Shown here in pieces: positions 19,542 through 30,174 of a stretch of 64,000 bases of DNA (position 1 is the first letter of the stretch; the number at the start of each line of letters is the position of its first letter). The notes under the pieces were generated by a model. That model was not told where the DNA came from. It saw nothing but the letters and a program-made list of their open reading frames with translations, and did no database searches. The translations under genes and the position numbers were made by a program. The stretch is from Nitrosospira sp. Nsp2 (GTDB taxonomy: Bacteria; Pseudomonadota; Gammaproteobacteria; Burkholderiales; Nitrosomonadaceae): assembly GCF_003050965.1 (NCBI RefSeq), contig NZ_QAOU01000001.1, positions 496,001-560,000 on the forward strand. The letters are read 5' to 3'.

Positions 19542-20510
19542 GTGTCGATTGAACGTATCAGAAGCCTTATCGCCCAGGATATGGTCGCGGTGGATACTGT
19601 TATCCGCGAGAAACTCTACTCCGATGTGGCGCTCATCCGCCAGGTAAGCGAATACATTATCAATAGCGGGGGAAAACGCCTGCGGCCCGCGCTGGTAATT
19701 CTCTCGGCCGGTGCATTCAACTACGCTGGCAAGCATCACTACAATCTTGCCGCCATCGTCGAATTCATCCATACCGCCACGTTGCTGCACGACGACGTCG
19801 TCGACGCGTCCGAATTGCGGCGCAGCAAGGCGACGGCAAATGCCCTGTTCGGCAATTCCGCCAGTGTGCTGGTCGGAGATTTTTTATATTCACGCGCATT
19901 CCAGATGATGGTCGAGGTGGACAGCATGCGCGTCATGCGGGTGCTGGCCGATGCCACGAATACGATCGCGGAGGGCGAGGTATTGCAGTTGCTCAACTGC
20001 CGCGACCCTGATGTGGATGAGGAGAACTATCTGCGCGTGATCCGTTATAAAACCGCGAAACTGTTCGAGGCGGCAACCCGTCTGGGGGCAATCCTGGGCA
20101 ACGCCACCATGGCGGAGGAGGAGGCGATTGCCGCTTACGGGATGCATCTCGGCACAGCATTTCAGTTGACGGATGACATGCTGGACTACTCGGGGGATTA
20201 TCAGGAAACGGGCAAGAATCTGGGCGATGACCTGGCCGAAGGCAAGCCCACCCTGCCGCTCATCTATGCCATGAAAGCGGGATCGAGCGCCCAGGCTGCA
20301 ATAATACGCAACGCGATAGAGAAGGGCGGCGAGGGAGGCTTTCAGCCCATCCTGGACGTCATCCAGCAGACCGGCGCACTGGATTACGCCCGGCAGCGGG
20401 CGCAATCCGAATCCGAAACTGCATCCAGAACGATCGCGTCATTGCCCGATTCCGATTACAAGGAATGCCTGTTACAGCTCAGCACTTTTGCAGTAGCAAG
20501 AAATTATTAG
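19542..20510 (+). CDS. ispB: Octaprenyl diphosphate synthase (trans-polyprenyl synthase)
   Basis: A 322-residue enzyme that elongates farnesyl diphosphate with isopentenyl diphosphate to make the side chain of ubiquinone. The two aspartate-rich motifs are DDVVD (84-88, in LLHDDVVDASELRR) and DDMLD (about 211-215, in LTDDMLDYSGD), with GGKRLRP near residue 43. The start is a GTG at 19542. It is divergent from rplU, the same arrangement as in E. coli. Exact chain length cannot be read from sequence, but neighbourhood and similarity support IspB. Confidence 0.95.
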   Translation: MSIERIRSLIAQDMVAVDTVIREKLYSDVALIRQVSEYIINSGGKRLRPALVILSAGAFNYAGKHHYNLAAIVEFIHTATLLHDDVVDASELRRSKATANALFGNSASVLVGDFLYSRAFQMMVEVDSMRVMRVLADATNTIAEGEVLQLLNCRDPDVDEENYLRVIRYKTAKLFEAATRLGAILGNATMAEEEAIAAYGMHLGTAFQLTDDMLDYSGDYQETGKNLGDDLAEGKPTLPLIYAMKAGSSAQAAIIRNAIEKGGEGGFQPILDVIQQTGALDYARQRAQSESETASRTIASLPDSDYKECLLQLSTFAVARNY

Positions 20511-20581
20511 CCGCTCAGCAAATAGGGACGGAGAATGGTTGAACTCACAAACGTTTCCCGCGGCCCGGAAGGAAATTTGAA

Positions 20582-20610
20582 TTGCCCGGAAATCCCTTCC
20601 TGCGTACAAT
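20582..20610 (+). promoter_or_regulatory. Possible promoter of tRNA-Pro
   Basis: TTGCCC (20582-20587) and TACAAT (20605-20610, five of six) are separated by 17 bp. A start near 20617 would give a 50-nt leader before the tRNA, to be removed by RNase P. Confidence 0.5.
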
Positions 20611-20667
20611 TGCTGCCCACGCGCAGGAAGCGATTATCTCAGGCGCATGTAAACAGCACGGTCAATT

Positions 20668-20745
<78 letters not shown>

Positions 20746-21028
20746 GTTTCATAGGGATCACTTTCAAGCAGGTTTTTCCCGGGCATGCCGGGATTCCGGG
20801 ATTCGATTGCGGAAAACCGGAGGACGTGGCAGCGGTTACCCACAGGTTCCGGGAGCCATGGCCGGGCCGCAGCGCCGGTTCCGAAAGCGTCATGTTATTT
20901 CAGCCTTACCCCGTTCCCGGAAGATCCGTCCGTTATGACTTGCACCGTTCTGCGCAGTCGGTAGAATGCAAAGTCTTCTGCTTAGCAGTAGGTGCGCCCA
21001 ATTCTGATGCGGCAACGGAAACAATACC

Positions 21029-21265
21029 GTGGGTAGAATTCTTTTCTTCGCTCTTATTATCGTCGTTGTTTTCTGGATAATAAGAAGCTACCGACGGTCG
21101 CTCAAAAAGCGTGAAGAAGCGCATGAGGAGCCGCGCTCCCTGGAGGGAGAGGATATGGTTCGGTGCGTCCACTGCGGCGTACATCTGCCGAGGAGTGAAA
21201 GCATCACATCCGAAGGGGAATTTTTTTGTAGCGATGAGCATCGCCGCCTGCACCTGAAGTTATAA
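21029..21265 (+). CDS. PP0621-like small membrane-anchored zinc-ribbon protein
   Basis: A 78-residue protein with an N-terminal membrane helix (ILFFALIIVVVFWII, 4-18), a basic charged linker, then a zinc-binding motif made of Cys46, Cys49, Cys67 and possibly His71 (VRCVHCG and FFCSDEHRR). The start is a GTG at 21029. It matches the uncharacterised PP0621 family; the zinc ribbon is probably cytoplasmic. It precedes ampD, separated by only 24 bases, so the two may be cotranscribed. Confidence 0.78.
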   Translation: MGRILFFALIIVVVFWIIRSYRRSLKKREEAHEEPRSLEGEDMVRCVHCGVHLPRSESITSEGEFFCSDEHRRLHLKL

Positions 21266-21289
21266 AAAACCTGGAGTGTCGATAGGTGC

Positions 21290-21874
21290 GTGGAATGCAA
21301 CGGCAAGCCGATCAAAATGCAGGTTGATCAAATGCAGACTGATCCAGCGATTTGCCCGAGCAACGTCCGCTTTATTCCTTCTCCCAATTTTGATGAGCGC
21401 CCGCCCGGGTGTGAAATAAACCTGCTGGTCATCCACAACATCAGCCTCCCGCCGGATGAGTTTGGCGGCGATGGGGTGATTGATCTCTTCACCAACCGGA
21501 TCGAGCCCGACACGCATCCCTATTATCGGTCCATATGCGGACTCAAGGTTTCAGCTCACTTTTTCATACGCCGGAATGGCGAAACCATTCAGTTCGTTCC
21601 GTGCGAGAAGCGCGCGTGGCATGCTGGTGAATCCTGCTGGCAGGGCAGGAGCCGGTGCAACGATTATTCGATCGGTATAGAGCTGGAGGGGAGCGACAGC
21701 GTTCCGTTTACCGACATTCAGTACGCTGCGCTGGCGGTGCTGACCCGTGCGCTACAACAGCGCTATCCTATTGTGGAGATAGCCGGGCACTCAGATGTCG
21801 CGCCGGGGCGCAAGACCGACCCCGGCCCCTGTTTCGACTGGGGGCGTTACCGCGCGCTGCTCTCGGACCGTTGA
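21290..21874 (+). CDS. ampD: 1,6-anhydro-N-acetylmuramyl-L-alanine amidase AmpD
   Basis: A cytoplasmic zinc amidase that strips the peptide from anhydromuropeptides during cell-wall recycling. Zinc ligands are seen in LVIHNISLP (His), GHSDVAPGRKTDPG (His and Asp), with the WHAG segment near residue 110 and the catalytic Lys in GRKTDPG. The frame starts at a GTG at 21290 (194 residues); an ATG at 21317 would give 185 residues, closer to E. coli, so the start is uncertain. No ampR-type gene lies nearby. Confidence 0.93.
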   Translation: MECNGKPIKMQVDQMQTDPAICPSNVRFIPSPNFDERPPGCEINLLVIHNISLPPDEFGGDGVIDLFTNRIEPDTHPYYRSICGLKVSAHFFIRRNGETIQFVPCEKRAWHAGESCWQGRSRCNDYSIGIELEGSDSVPFTDIQYAALAVLTRALQQRYPIVEIAGHSDVAPGRKTDPGPCFDWGRYRALLSDR

Positions 21875-21945
21875 TCTCACTTCAAGTCCCCTCTATTCCC
21901 TGGATTTCGTTTCCGCGGTCTTCTCCTTTTTTGCAGAGCGCGTGA

Positions 21946-23613
21946 TTATCTTGACGACATGCGCGCCTTTTCCTTTGGCGCCTGATTTCCGCTATTAAAG
22001 CCGGAACCGGACACGACGCCCTGGCCACCCAGATAGTCTTCGTAGTTACCCTTGAAGTCCGTGATTCCATCCGATGTCATTTCAACAATACGCGACGCGA
22101 GCGAAGAAACGAATTCCCGGTCATGGGAAACAAAGATCAACGTGCCCGTGTATTTCTCCAGCGCCGCATTGAGCGACTCGATCGATTCCATATCGAGATG
22201 GTTCGTGGGCTCATCCATCAGCAGCACATTGTTTCTTTTCAGCATGAGCTTGCCAAACAACATTCGTCCTTCCTCGCCCCCGGATATGACTTTCACCGAT
22301 TTTTTTACTTCGTCGCCGGAAAACAGCAGTCTCCCAAGAACGCTGCGCACAGCCTGATCATCGTCCCCTGCACCCCGCCATTGCGTCATCCAGTCAGTGA
22401 GCGACATGTCTTCCTCGAAATCGTCCGCGTGGTCTTGCCCAAAATAACCGGGGCGAGCCTTTTCCGCCCACTTCACCTCGCCTGCGTCCGGCGCGATATC
22501 CGCAGCGATAGTGCGCAGCAGGGTGGTCTTGCCGATGCCGTTGGGGCCGATAATCGCGATCTTCTCCCCTGCTTCCACATTGAGACTGAACTTGTGGAAC
22601 AGCGGTTTTTCCATACCCGGAAACTGCTTGCTGATGCTTTGCACGGATACCGCCAGGCGGTGCAATTTTTCGCGCTCATCCATCTCGAACCGGATGTATG
22701 GGTACTGGCGGCTGGAAGGCTTGATATCCTCCAGCTTTATCTTCTCGATCTGCCGTGCCCGACTGGTGGCCTGCCGTGCCTTGGAGGCATTGGCGGAAAA
22801 CCGGCTGACGAACGATTGCAGCTCCGCGATCTGCGTTTTCTTCTTGGCATTGTCAGCCACCATGCGTTCGCGCACCTGAGTGGAAGCGATCATGTAGTCG
22901 TCGTAATTTCCGGGGTAGATGCGGATCTCGCCGTAATCCAGATCCGCCATATGCGTGCAGACGCTATTAAGAAAATGTCGGTCATGGGAAATGATAACGA
23001 TTGTGCTCCTGCTCGCGTTGATAACATCTTCCAGCCAGCGAATGGTGTTGATATCAAGGTTGTTCGTCGGTTCATCCAGCAGCAGAATCTCGGGATCGGC
23101 AAACAACGCTTGTGCCAGCAATATGCGCAGCTTGAAGCCGGGTGCGATTGCGCTCATCAAGCCCTGGTGTTGTGAAAGCGGGATACCCACTCCCAACAGC
23201 AGTTCACCTGCGCGCGCCTCGGCGGAGTAACCGTCCAGCTCGGCGAAGTGCGCCTCCAGATCGGCGGCGTGCATGTAGTCGGCTTCGGTGGCATCGGGGT
23301 TCGCATAGATCGCGTCCCGCTCCTCTTTCACCCGCCACAACTCGGCGTGCCCCATCATTACGGTGTCGATCACCAAGCAGTGCTCGAAGGCGAACTGATC
23401 CTGGCGCAACTTGCCCACACGTTCGCCGGCGTCAACGCTGACATTGCCCGAGGTCGGGTCCAGGTCGCCTCCCAGTATTTTCATGAAGGTCGACTTGCCG
23501 CAGCCATTGGCGCCGATCAATCCGTAACGGTTGCTGTCACCGAATTTGACCGAAACATTTTCGAACAGGGGTCGTGCCCCGAATTGCATCGTGACGTTAG
23601 CGGTAGTAATCAA
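21946..23613 (-). CDS. ybiT: ABC-F family ATPase, YbiT type
   Basis: A 555-residue cytoplasmic protein with two ABC ATPase domains and no membrane segments, characteristic of ABC-F translation factors that bind the ribosomal E site. Walker A motifs are GANGCGKST and GPNGIGKTT, and Walker B segments [12 protein letters not shown] and [12 protein letters not shown]. The first signature motif is degenerate (IAPGFKLR) as in E. coli YbiT; the second reads SGGEEGR. The linker [19 protein letters not shown] also matches YbiT. The start is a TTG at 23613. It converges on ampD with a 71-base gap. Confidence 0.92.
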   Translation of the reverse strand: MITTANVTMQFGARPLFENVSVKFGDSNRYGLIGANGCGKSTFMKILGGDLDPTSGNVSVDAGERVGKLRQDQFAFEHCLVIDTVMMGHAELWRVKEERDAIYANPDATEADYMHAADLEAHFAELDGYSAEARAGELLLGVGIPLSQHQGLMSAIAPGFKLRILLAQALFADPEILLLDEPTNNLDINTIRWLEDVINASRSTIVIISHDRHFLNSVCTHMADLDYGEIRIYPGNYDDYMIASTQVRERMVADNAKKKTQIAELQSFVSRFSANASKARQATSRARQIEKIKLEDIKPSSRQYPYIRFEMDEREKLHRLAVSVQSISKQFPGMEKPLFHKFSLNVEAGEKIAIIGPNGIGKTTLLRTIAADIAPDAGEVKWAEKARPGYFGQDHADDFEEDMSLTDWMTQWRGAGDDDQAVRSVLGRLLFSGDEVKKSVKVISGGEEGRMLFGKLMLKRNNVLLMDEPTNHLDMESIESLNAALEKYTGTLIFVSHDREFVSSLASRIVEMTSDGITDFKGNYEDYLGGQGVVSGSGFNSGNQAPKEKARMSSR

Positions 23614-24049
23614 AGGTCTGTCCGGAAATGGATAAAACCCTAAATTTTACCCGATTAATGTGTAATACGGAACCATCCGGGCGGTGAATCCATCGCACCG
23701 CGGGTACGGTAAAGCGGTATTTCGGTGCGGAAGTTTATCTCCAATCCAAAGGCCGGCCTGCCGGCTTCCCTTCTCGGATTTCTACAGGCGACAGCTCAGT
23801 TCCAGTCGAAAATAATCGAGATGTATTGATATGGGTACCACGGGGAGACGTGTCAGAAAGAAGCATGGCATCGTTTCGCGCGTGTTCCGAAATACGCTAC
23901 ACCTCCCGTTCTTTCGGCGTTGGGGCCCGTCAGCCCGACGTTCCCGTACGCCATCCTCCCACCCGTTCTGCCACTGAACCGCGCCTGATCATTCGTGCGA
24001 TAGGCCGGCATTCATGTATCATTGCGTTTTCGAATTACATCCGTGTTGC
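23614..24049. other. Intergenic region before accA
   Basis: About 435 bases between the divergent ybiT and accA genes with no supported gene. An imperfect GC-rich inverted repeat around GGCCGGCCTGCCGGC (about 23750-23766) is the only visible structure. It should hold the promoters of both genes, but I could not pick a clear pair of boxes. Confidence 0.4.
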
Positions 24050-25018
24050 ATGAAAATCACCTTTCTGGATTTCGAGCAGCCTGTCGCTGAGCTTGAGGCA
24101 AAAATCGAGGAATTGCGCTTCGCCCAGGAAGATTCAGCGGTCGATATTTCAGCTGAAATTTCGCGTTTACAGAAGAAAAGCCAGTCACTTACCACCGGCA
24201 TATACGCCAAGCTCACACCCTGGCAGATCTCGCAGGTTGCGCGACATCCCCAGCGGCCTTACACGCTTGACTACATCCGGCACCTGTTTACCGACTTCGA
24301 AGAGCTTCATGGCGATCGGAGTTTTGCCGATGACCATGCCATCGTCGGTGGGTTGGCGCGATTCCTGGGTCAAACGGTAATGGTCATTGGTCACCAGAAA
24401 GGCCGGGATACCAAGGAAAAGATCCATCGCAATTTTGGCATGCCCAAACCTGAAGGCTACCGGAAGGCGCTGCGCCTGATGCGCCTGGCTGAGAAGTTCT
24501 CCATCCCCTTGTTCACGTTCATCGATACCCCGGGAGCCTACCCGGGCATTGGCGCGGAGGAGCGCGGCCAATCGGAAGCGATCGGCCGGAACCTCTATGT
24601 TCTCGCGGAGCTTAAGGTTCCGGTCATTTGCACCATCATCGGAGAAGGCGGGTCTGGCGGAGCATTGGCAATTGCCGTAGGCGATAGGGTGCAGATGCTT
24701 CAATACGCCACATACTCCGTTATTTCTCCCGAGGGCTGCGCCTCTATCCTGTGGAAAAGCGCTGACAAGGCGCCCGAAGCTGCCGAAATCATGGGTATCA
24801 CGGCTCATCGCCTCAAGACCATGGGATTGATCGACAAAATCATCAGCGAGCCCGCCGGCGGGGCCCATCGCGACTACATTGCGACGATGCATGACGTAAA
24901 GATGGCGCTCGAGGAATCGCTCAAGCACCTGCAAGGCCATTCCCCGGAGGCGTTGCTGGAGAGACGCTTCACCCGGTTGATGGGATATGGCAAGTTCAAG
25001 GAAGTTAAAATCAAATAA
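24050..25018 (+). CDS. accA: Acetyl-CoA carboxylase carboxyltransferase subunit alpha
   Basis: A 322-residue subunit that with AccD moves the carboxyl from biotin to acetyl-CoA, giving malonyl-CoA for fatty acid synthesis. The N-terminal [19 protein letters not shown] helix, [15 protein letters not shown] and [18 protein letters not shown] are family signatures. The start at ATG 24050 matches the E. coli length (319) and N-terminus. tilS overlaps its end by 32 bases. Confidence 0.97.
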   Translation: MKITFLDFEQPVAELEAKIEELRFAQEDSAVDISAEISRLQKKSQSLTTGIYAKLTPWQISQVARHPQRPYTLDYIRHLFTDFEELHGDRSFADDHAIVGGLARFLGQTVMVIGHQKGRDTKEKIHRNFGMPKPEGYRKALRLMRLAEKFSIPLFTFIDTPGAYPGIGAEERGQSEAIGRNLYVLAELKVPVICTIIGEGGSGGALAIAVGDRVQMLQYATYSVISPEGCASILWKSADKAPEAAEIMGITAHRLKTMGLIDKIISEPAGGAHRDYIATMHDVKMALEESLKHLQGHSPEALLERRFTRLMGYGKFKEVKIK

Positions 25019-26411
25019 CATTTCCCGCAAAGCCGAAAACGTGCTGCGTGAACAGGTCCGGCGAGGAAACCGGCTGTTCGTGGGGTTGAGCGGGGGCGTG
25101 GATTCGGTCGTGCTGCTGGATCTGCTCGTACCGCTATCTGTTCAACTTCCGTTTGAGCTTTCTGCCATTCACGTCAATCATGGCATCAGCCCGCGTGCCG
25201 ACGAGTGGAGCCGCTTCTGCCATCATCTGTGCCGTTCGCGCGGCGTCCCGCTCGAAACCGCCAGGCTCAAAATCAACAGGGAACCCGGCGTCAGCCTTGA
25301 AGCCGCGGCGCGGGAAGAACGCTATCGCATATTTGCCACACTGAAGGCAGATTATGTGGTCCTGGCTCAGCATCTGGATGACCAGGCTGAAACCCTCATG
25401 CTGCAGTTGTTACGCGGCGCGGGCGTGAAAGGGCTGAGCGCCATGCCCGTCGTCAGGGCAACGCGTGTGGCGATGAAGGATCCATGGCAACCGAACAGCG
25501 GGAGCGCGTCCCCCGCCCGAACCTCGCCCTACCCGCTGATTTTGCGGCCGCTGCTGGAAGTATCGCGCCGGGAGATCGAGGATTATGCTCAACGACATGC
25601 GTTGCAGTGGATAACCGATGAAAGCAACGATGATACGGCTTTTGATCGCAACTTCTTGCGCCACGAATTCTTTCCCATGCTGGAGAAACGTTTCCCTTCC
25701 TATCGCAAGGCTTTCCTTCGCGCAAGCGGGCATTTCGCGGAGGCATCCGCCCTACTGGATGAATTGGCCGAGGTCGATAGCAGGGAATGCGCCCGTACGG
25801 GAAGCATCGAGATCGAATGTTTGCGCAAGTTGAGTTTTCTTCGCGCCAAGAACCTGCTGCGCTACATGTTTGCCCGCAGGGGCGCGATACTGCCGAGCGC
25901 CGCAAAGCTGGAGGATATCCTGCGGCAACTGCTGTTTTCCGGGGCTGATGCGAAACTGCATGTGAGGTTCGGAAATAATGAAATACGCACATTCAGAGGC
26001 TTGCTACATATACGCGAAACAAGCGCATTTCCCCCCATCCACTGGTGCATGGGCTGGCACGGAGAGAAACAACTTGTTCTTGCCGAGTTGTGCGGGGCCT
26101 TGAAATTCACGGCTGCTGAAGGAGTGGGGATCAGCCTGCGTAAACTTACCGAATATCCCGTGACAGTTCGGTTGCGCAGAGGCGGGGAGGGCTTGCGACC
26201 GGATTGCAAACGGCCGCGCCGCAGTCTCAAGAACCTCTTGCAGGAGGCGGCGATGCCGCCATGGGAGCGAAAAACGCTTCCGCTGTTATTCAGCGGGGAA
26301 CAACTCGCCTGCGTGCCAGGGCTCGGGGTGGATTGCAACTTCCAGGCCGCGCCAGGGGAGCAGGCATTGGTCGTTGCCTGGTGCCCGGGCGTAGCCGTGA
26401 CCGGACAGTAG
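24987..26411 (+). CDS. tilS: tRNA(Ile)-lysidine synthase
   Basis: A 474-residue enzyme that converts the anticodon wobble cytidine of one isoleucine tRNA to lysidine, so that it reads AUA. The PP-loop ATP-binding motif is [14 protein letters not shown] (about 34-47), [18 protein letters not shown] follows, and the C-terminal domain ([13 protein letters not shown] and VPGLGVD) is the TilS_C fold. The ATG at 24987 lies within the end of accA, a 32-base overlap in another frame, so translation is probably coupled. accA-tilS adjacency is common in proteobacteria. Confidence 0.95.
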   Translation: MASSRKLKSNNISRKAENVLREQVRRGNRLFVGLSGGVDSVVLLDLLVPLSVQLPFELSAIHVNHGISPRADEWSRFCHHLCRSRGVPLETARLKINREPGVSLEAAAREERYRIFATLKADYVVLAQHLDDQAETLMLQLLRGAGVKGLSAMPVVRATRVAMKDPWQPNSGSASPARTSPYPLILRPLLEVSRREIEDYAQRHALQWITDESNDDTAFDRNFLRHEFFPMLEKRFPSYRKAFLRASGHFAEASALLDELAEVDSRECARTGSIEIECLRKLSFLRAKNLLRYMFARRGAILPSAAKLEDILRQLLFSGADAKLHVRFGNNEIRTFRGLLHIRETSAFPPIHWCMGWHGEKQLVLAELCGALKFTAAEGVGISLRKLTEYPVTVRLRRGGEGLRPDCKRPRRSLKNLLQEAAMPPWERKTLPLLFSGEQLACVPGLGVDCNFQAAPGEQALVVAWCPGVAVTGQ

Positions 26412-26429
26412 CTCCGGCAGACAATTTTC

Positions 26430-26456
26430 AGTCGCTCAAGCCGAGCATGAGCGACT
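26430..26456. other. Hairpin between convergent tilS and pirin genes
   Basis: AGTCGCTCA (26430-26438) pairs perfectly with TGAGCGACT (26448-26456) around a nine-base loop. No T run follows on either strand, so it may be a weak bidirectional terminator or mRNA 3' barrier. Confidence 0.5.
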
Positions 26457-26541
26457 ATCAGATGGTAGTTGTGCCGCAATTACCCGCCAGTTATCCCGCT
26501 TGTACGTTATCACGCAGCCGCTGCTTCTTCGCTTCTGCCGT

Positions 26542-27240
26542 CTACGCGAGCTCGAAAACCAGCACCTCCGCGTTTCGGCCCTGGTCAAGAACCGCGCGCT
26601 CTTCGCCTGCGAGCATGGCGCCATCACCAGTCTGCAGAGAGACACCATTCAGCGATACCTCGCCGCGCGCGACCTGCACGTAGACATACCTGTCTGGTGC
26701 GTTGGAATGCTCAACCCGTTCGTTGCCATCCAGCAGGCCGGCAAACATTTTCGCATCCGCATGGATTGTCACGGAACCATCAGAGCCGTCTGGTGACGCG
26801 ATCAGGCGCAGCCTGCCGCGTTTTTCCTCGTCCCTGAAATACTTTTCCTCATAGCTGGGGGTGATGCCTGCCGCATTGGGCAGAAACCATATTTGCAGGA
26901 AATGAACTTGCTCGGTTTGTGATGGGTTGAATTCGCTATGCAGTACACCTGTGCCGGCGCTCATCCGCTGCACATTACCTGGACGAATAACGGAACCGTT
27001 GCCCATGTTGTCCTTGTGTGCAAGTGCGCCGTCCAGTACATAGCTGACGATTTCCATATCGCGGTGTCCGTGGGTGCCGAAACCGCGGCCCGGTTCCACG
27101 GTGTCGTCATTAATGACGCGTAGCGCGCGAAACTGAACATGTTTGGGATCTTGATAATCCGCGAAGGAAAAGCTGTGCCAGGAATTCAGCCAGCCATGGT
27201 CGGCATGACCGCGATCCTGCGCGCGTCGTAATTCCAACAT
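26542..27240 (-). CDS. Pirin family protein (YhaK-like bicupin)
   Basis: A 232-residue bicupin. The N-terminal cupin has the metal-binding cluster GFGTHGHRDMEIVSYVLDG with two His in HGH, and NVQRMSAGTGVLHSEFNPS supplies further His and Glu ligands. Related proteins (YhaK, YhhW) are linked to quercetinase activity and redox sensing, but substrate is unknown. GGAG lies seven bases before the ATG at 27240. An MFS gene lies upstream on the same strand across about 110 bases. Confidence 0.9.
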   Translation of the reverse strand: MLELRRAQDRGHADHGWLNSWHSFSFADYQDPKHVQFRALRVINDDTVEPGRGFGTHGHRDMEIVSYVLDGALAHKDNMGNGSVIRPGNVQRMSAGTGVLHSEFNPSQTEQVHFLQIWFLPNAAGITPSYEEKYFRDEEKRGRLRLIASPDGSDGSVTIHADAKMFAGLLDGNERVEHSNAPDRYVYVQVARGEVSLNGVSLQTGDGAMLAGEERAVLDQGRNAEVLVFELA

Positions 27241-27353
27241 ATCTATTCTCCTTTAATAGACGGCTATGCAAAGGCGTGGCATATCGGGTGCTTACTCTAG
27301 CAGAAGAAAAAAAGCCGCGGAAGATCTGACTGGGGGCGCGAACGGAAGAGCCA

Positions 27354-29009
27354 TCATGGGGCGGTTTCCATTGAGCCATCGGTAAACGCTTTGGGCGCGC
27401 CCCCGATAAAATGTGAAACCCTGGGGGCGGCGCTACCAATATGAAAACGGTGAATGATTTCCTGGACGCGCTGGTCTTCGCGCGTGACCCGAGCGTGCTG
27501 ACGCAAATGGTCGAGCCATGAGTCTTGCTGAAACAGCTCGATATACCGCCCCGGTACGGTGATATCCTCAAACACACCCCAGCTGAATGCACCGTCCCGC
27601 CGCCGCATCGTGCCAAGTTGCTGCATCGCATCCAGGAAGGCCTCACGCTGCTCGAGTTCAATCTCGTATTCGATCGTGACCAGGACGGGACCGCGATCCT
27701 TATCCAGCTCGCTTGCCGCAGGGGGATGTGGCCAATGGAAAGACGGCGACAGGTCAGGCGTCTCCGGACCACCGAGGCTGAATCCGCGCACGGCCAGCGC
27801 TGCAAGCATCGCACCCGCAGCCGACCCCAGCAGCGCGGCGGAGATGCCTGCGTGCGCCGCGACCCAACCCCAAAGCAGGCTGCCGAGCGTAAGCCCGGCG
27901 GAAAAGACCATGATGTACAACGACAGGGCACGGCCTCGTACCCATGCCGGCACCGAGACCTGTGCCGCGACTTGCAGCGATGACAGGGCCGTGACCCAAG
28001 CTGCGCCGGCAATGATCATCACTCCATACAACACGGCTTCGTTGCGCACCGTTCCCAACGCCACCATGGTCAGCGCGTAGACCACGCTCGCGATAAGCAC
28101 CAGGCGGTCACGGGAAATGCGGGCCTGTAGCCGCGGTAAAATCATGACTGCGGCTACGGCGCCGATTCCGACGAAGGTCAGGAGAAATCCGTAGGTCGCG
28201 GGGCCGCCGGCGAGTTCGTTGCGTGCAATCAGCGGGAGCAATGCCCATGCGGAGATGGTGAAAAGAATAAAAGCGATGGTACGGATCAGCACGGCACGGA
28301 ACGGCGAAGCGCGGTGCGCGTAGCGCAAACCGGCACGCAGCGCCTGAAAGAAGCGCTCGGGCGGCAGCGATCGCTCCTCCGGCTGCCTTTTCCATGACCA
28401 GAGCATCACCATCATGCCGATGAATGAGACTGCGTTAAGGCTATATGCAGCCCATGCGCCAAGCTGCGATAGAAGCAGACCGGCGATGGCCGGGCCGATG
28501 GAACGCGAGAGGTTCATCGACAGCGAACCCAGGGCAACAGCTTGCGGCAGCATATTTCTGGGAACGAGTTCCGGCGCCGTGACGCTGAGCGCCGGTTGCG
28601 CCATCGACGCGCCAATTCCGAGCGCGAACGTCAGAATCAAGAGGTTCCAGGGATCGAGCTGATCGACCGCGGCCAGGAAAGTCAGCATTGCCGCGCAAAC
28701 CGCCATCCATAGCTGGGTGGCTATCAAATAACGCCGCCGATCGACAATATCGGTAAGCGCCCCCGCAACCAGCGCGAACAGTACCATCGGCAAGGATGCG
28801 GCTGCCTGCACCAGCGATACCATTACCGGCGAATGAGACAGATCGGTCATCACCCAGCCCGATGCCACCCCATTGATCCAGGTGCCAATGTTAGAACCGA
28901 GCGCGGCCAGCCAGAATGCCCGAAACACAGGCACGCCCAAAGGGCCCCAGGCGCTGGCGTCCGTGGTAGGCGAGGCGGTATGTTCGTCCGACTTATTCAC
29001 ACCAGTCAC
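27354..29009 (-). CDS. MFS transporter (MFS_3 type) with C-terminal monooxygenase-like domain
   Basis: A 551-residue inner-membrane protein. Residues 20-415 give about twelve hydrophobic segments, with the loop motif GALTDIVDRRRYLI of the EntS-like MFS_3 group (siderophore or drug exporters). Residues about 440-530 (VLVTIEYEIELEQREAFLDA and YIELFQQDSWLDHLRQHARV) form a soluble ferredoxin-like domain resembling antibiotic-biosynthesis monooxygenases. The fusion recurs in this MFS subgroup; the role of the extra domain is unknown. The start is a GTG at 29009 and is uncertain. Confidence 0.85.
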   Translation of the reverse strand: MTGVNKSDEHTASPTTDASAWGPLGVPVFRAFWLAALGSNIGTWINGVASGWVMTDLSHSPVMVSLVQAAASLPMVLFALVAGALTDIVDRRRYLIATQLWMAVCAAMLTFLAAVDQLDPWNLLILTFALGIGASMAQPALSVTAPELVPRNMLPQAVALGSLSMNLSRSIGPAIAGLLLSQLGAWAAYSLNAVSFIGMMVMLWSWKRQPEERSLPPERFFQALRAGLRYAHRASPFRAVLIRTIAFILFTISAWALLPLIARNELAGGPATYGFLLTFVGIGAVAAVMILPRLQARISRDRLVLIASVVYALTMVALGTVRNEAVLYGVMIIAGAAWVTALSSLQVAAQVSVPAWVRGRALSLYIMVFSAGLTLGSLLWGWVAAHAGISAALLGSAAGAMLAALAVRGFSLGGPETPDLSPSFHWPHPPAASELDKDRGPVLVTIEYEIELEQREAFLDAMQQLGTMRRRDGAFSWGVFEDITVPGRYIELFQQDSWLDHLRQHARVTREDQRVQEIIHRFHIGSAAPRVSHFIGGAPKAFTDGSMETAP

Positions 29010-29387
29010 TCGTTTTCATCGCCGCAGCGCACCGCTTGCTCCTTGTCTTTGTATCGCAACGTAGTTACATCCCGAGATCAGCCCGCTCCGGGCCAACGCG
29101 CAACGTTGGCTCATCTGCGCGCGTCGCTAACGACCGTGATGATCTGCCAACACGGTGGGCTGATACCGGCTACGATTCGCTCATTCTGCAGGGTAACGGA
29201 TGTGGGCGTACAGACCTTGCGCTGGACCCATCGGGTCTGACTTGTTCCTTCCCCGGTGATGCGCGTTGCCCGATAATTGTCTATAGCATATAGAAATAGA
29301 ACACGCTTGTTCTCACAGGTTCGTAGTAACTTTCCACAGTAAATACATCGGCGGTCTGTCCGGTTTCAAAACAATCGCGGAGGCTTG
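29010..29387. other. Intergenic region before the sugar acetyltransferase gene
   Basis: About 380 bases with no supported gene. Open frames here have no recognisable family or ribosome-binding site. GGAGG at 29379-29383 serves the next gene. Confidence 0.4.
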
Positions 29388-29948
29388 ATGAAAACTGAAA
29401 AGGACAAAATGCTGAGTGGGTACCTCTACAATCCGCACGACCCACAACTATCCGATGAGCGCCGCCATGCCCGGCTTCTTGTTAAAAAACTCAACGATAC
29501 CCGGGCCGATCAAATTAGCGAGCGTGCGTGCCTCGTTAAAGAACTCATACCCGCTGCAGGAGAGGGTGTCTGGATCGAGCCGCCTTTCTATTGCGACTAT
29601 GGGAGCAATATTACATTAGGCGACAAGGTCTTCTTCAATTTCAATTGTGTTGTCCTCGATGTCGCTCCCATCCGTATAGGGTCGCGCGTGTTATTCGGGC
29701 CGGCTGTCCAGGTCTACGCAGCGATACACCCCTTGCGCGCTGGTGATCGCATGACCGGACTCGAACTCGGAAGGGATATTCAGATAGACGATGACGTATG
29801 GATAGGAGGTGCTGCCATCATATGCCCCGGTGTCCGGATCGGTGCAAGGTCTGTGGTAGGAGCGGGCAGTGTGGTGACAAAAGATATACCGGAAGGGGTA
29901 TTTGCCGCTGGCAACCCATGCCGCATTTTGCGGGAAATCGAAGGATGA
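29388..29948 (+). CDS. Sugar O-acetyltransferase (maltose/galactoside acetyltransferase family)
   Basis: A 186-residue left-handed beta-helix acetyltransferase. The N-terminal MLSGYLYNPHDPQLSDERRH is the Mac domain. Hexapeptide repeats run from about residue 60, the catalytic His is in AAIHPLRAGDR and IGGAAIICPGVRIGARSVVG forms the coil that binds acetyl-CoA. It resembles Maa and NodL, which acetylate sugars at O6; the natural acceptor is unknown. ATG 29388 is chosen over a TTG one codon earlier because GGAGG lies four bases upstream. Confidence 0.92.
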   Translation: MKTEKDKMLSGYLYNPHDPQLSDERRHARLLVKKLNDTRADQISERACLVKELIPAAGEGVWIEPPFYCDYGSNITLGDKVFFNFNCVVLDVAPIRIGSRVLFGPAVQVYAAIHPLRAGDRMTGLELGRDIQIDDDVWIGGAAIICPGVRIGARSVVGAGSVVTKDIPEGVFAAGNPCRILREIEG

Positions 29949-30174
29949 CCAGGAAACGGTCAAGACCACCACGGGCCGATCGTAATGTGTTTCTTTCCTG
30001 TTGCGCACGAGAAGGCGAACCGTGTTAACGGTTAAGAGTTAGCGGGTGAGGGGAGGGGCGAGCGCGGTATTCCGAACAGGGTACAATAGTCCTTTCGCAC
30101 CAGTTCGTGCTTATCCGCGTGTTGGCGTCTGTCTCCGGCGCTAGCTCCTAAGCGGGCAACCGACTCTCCAGACA

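Noticed and set aside
29010-29387. Possible gene fragment upstream of the sugar acetyltransferase
   Set aside because: Frames have no similarity and no start; too little to support a feature.
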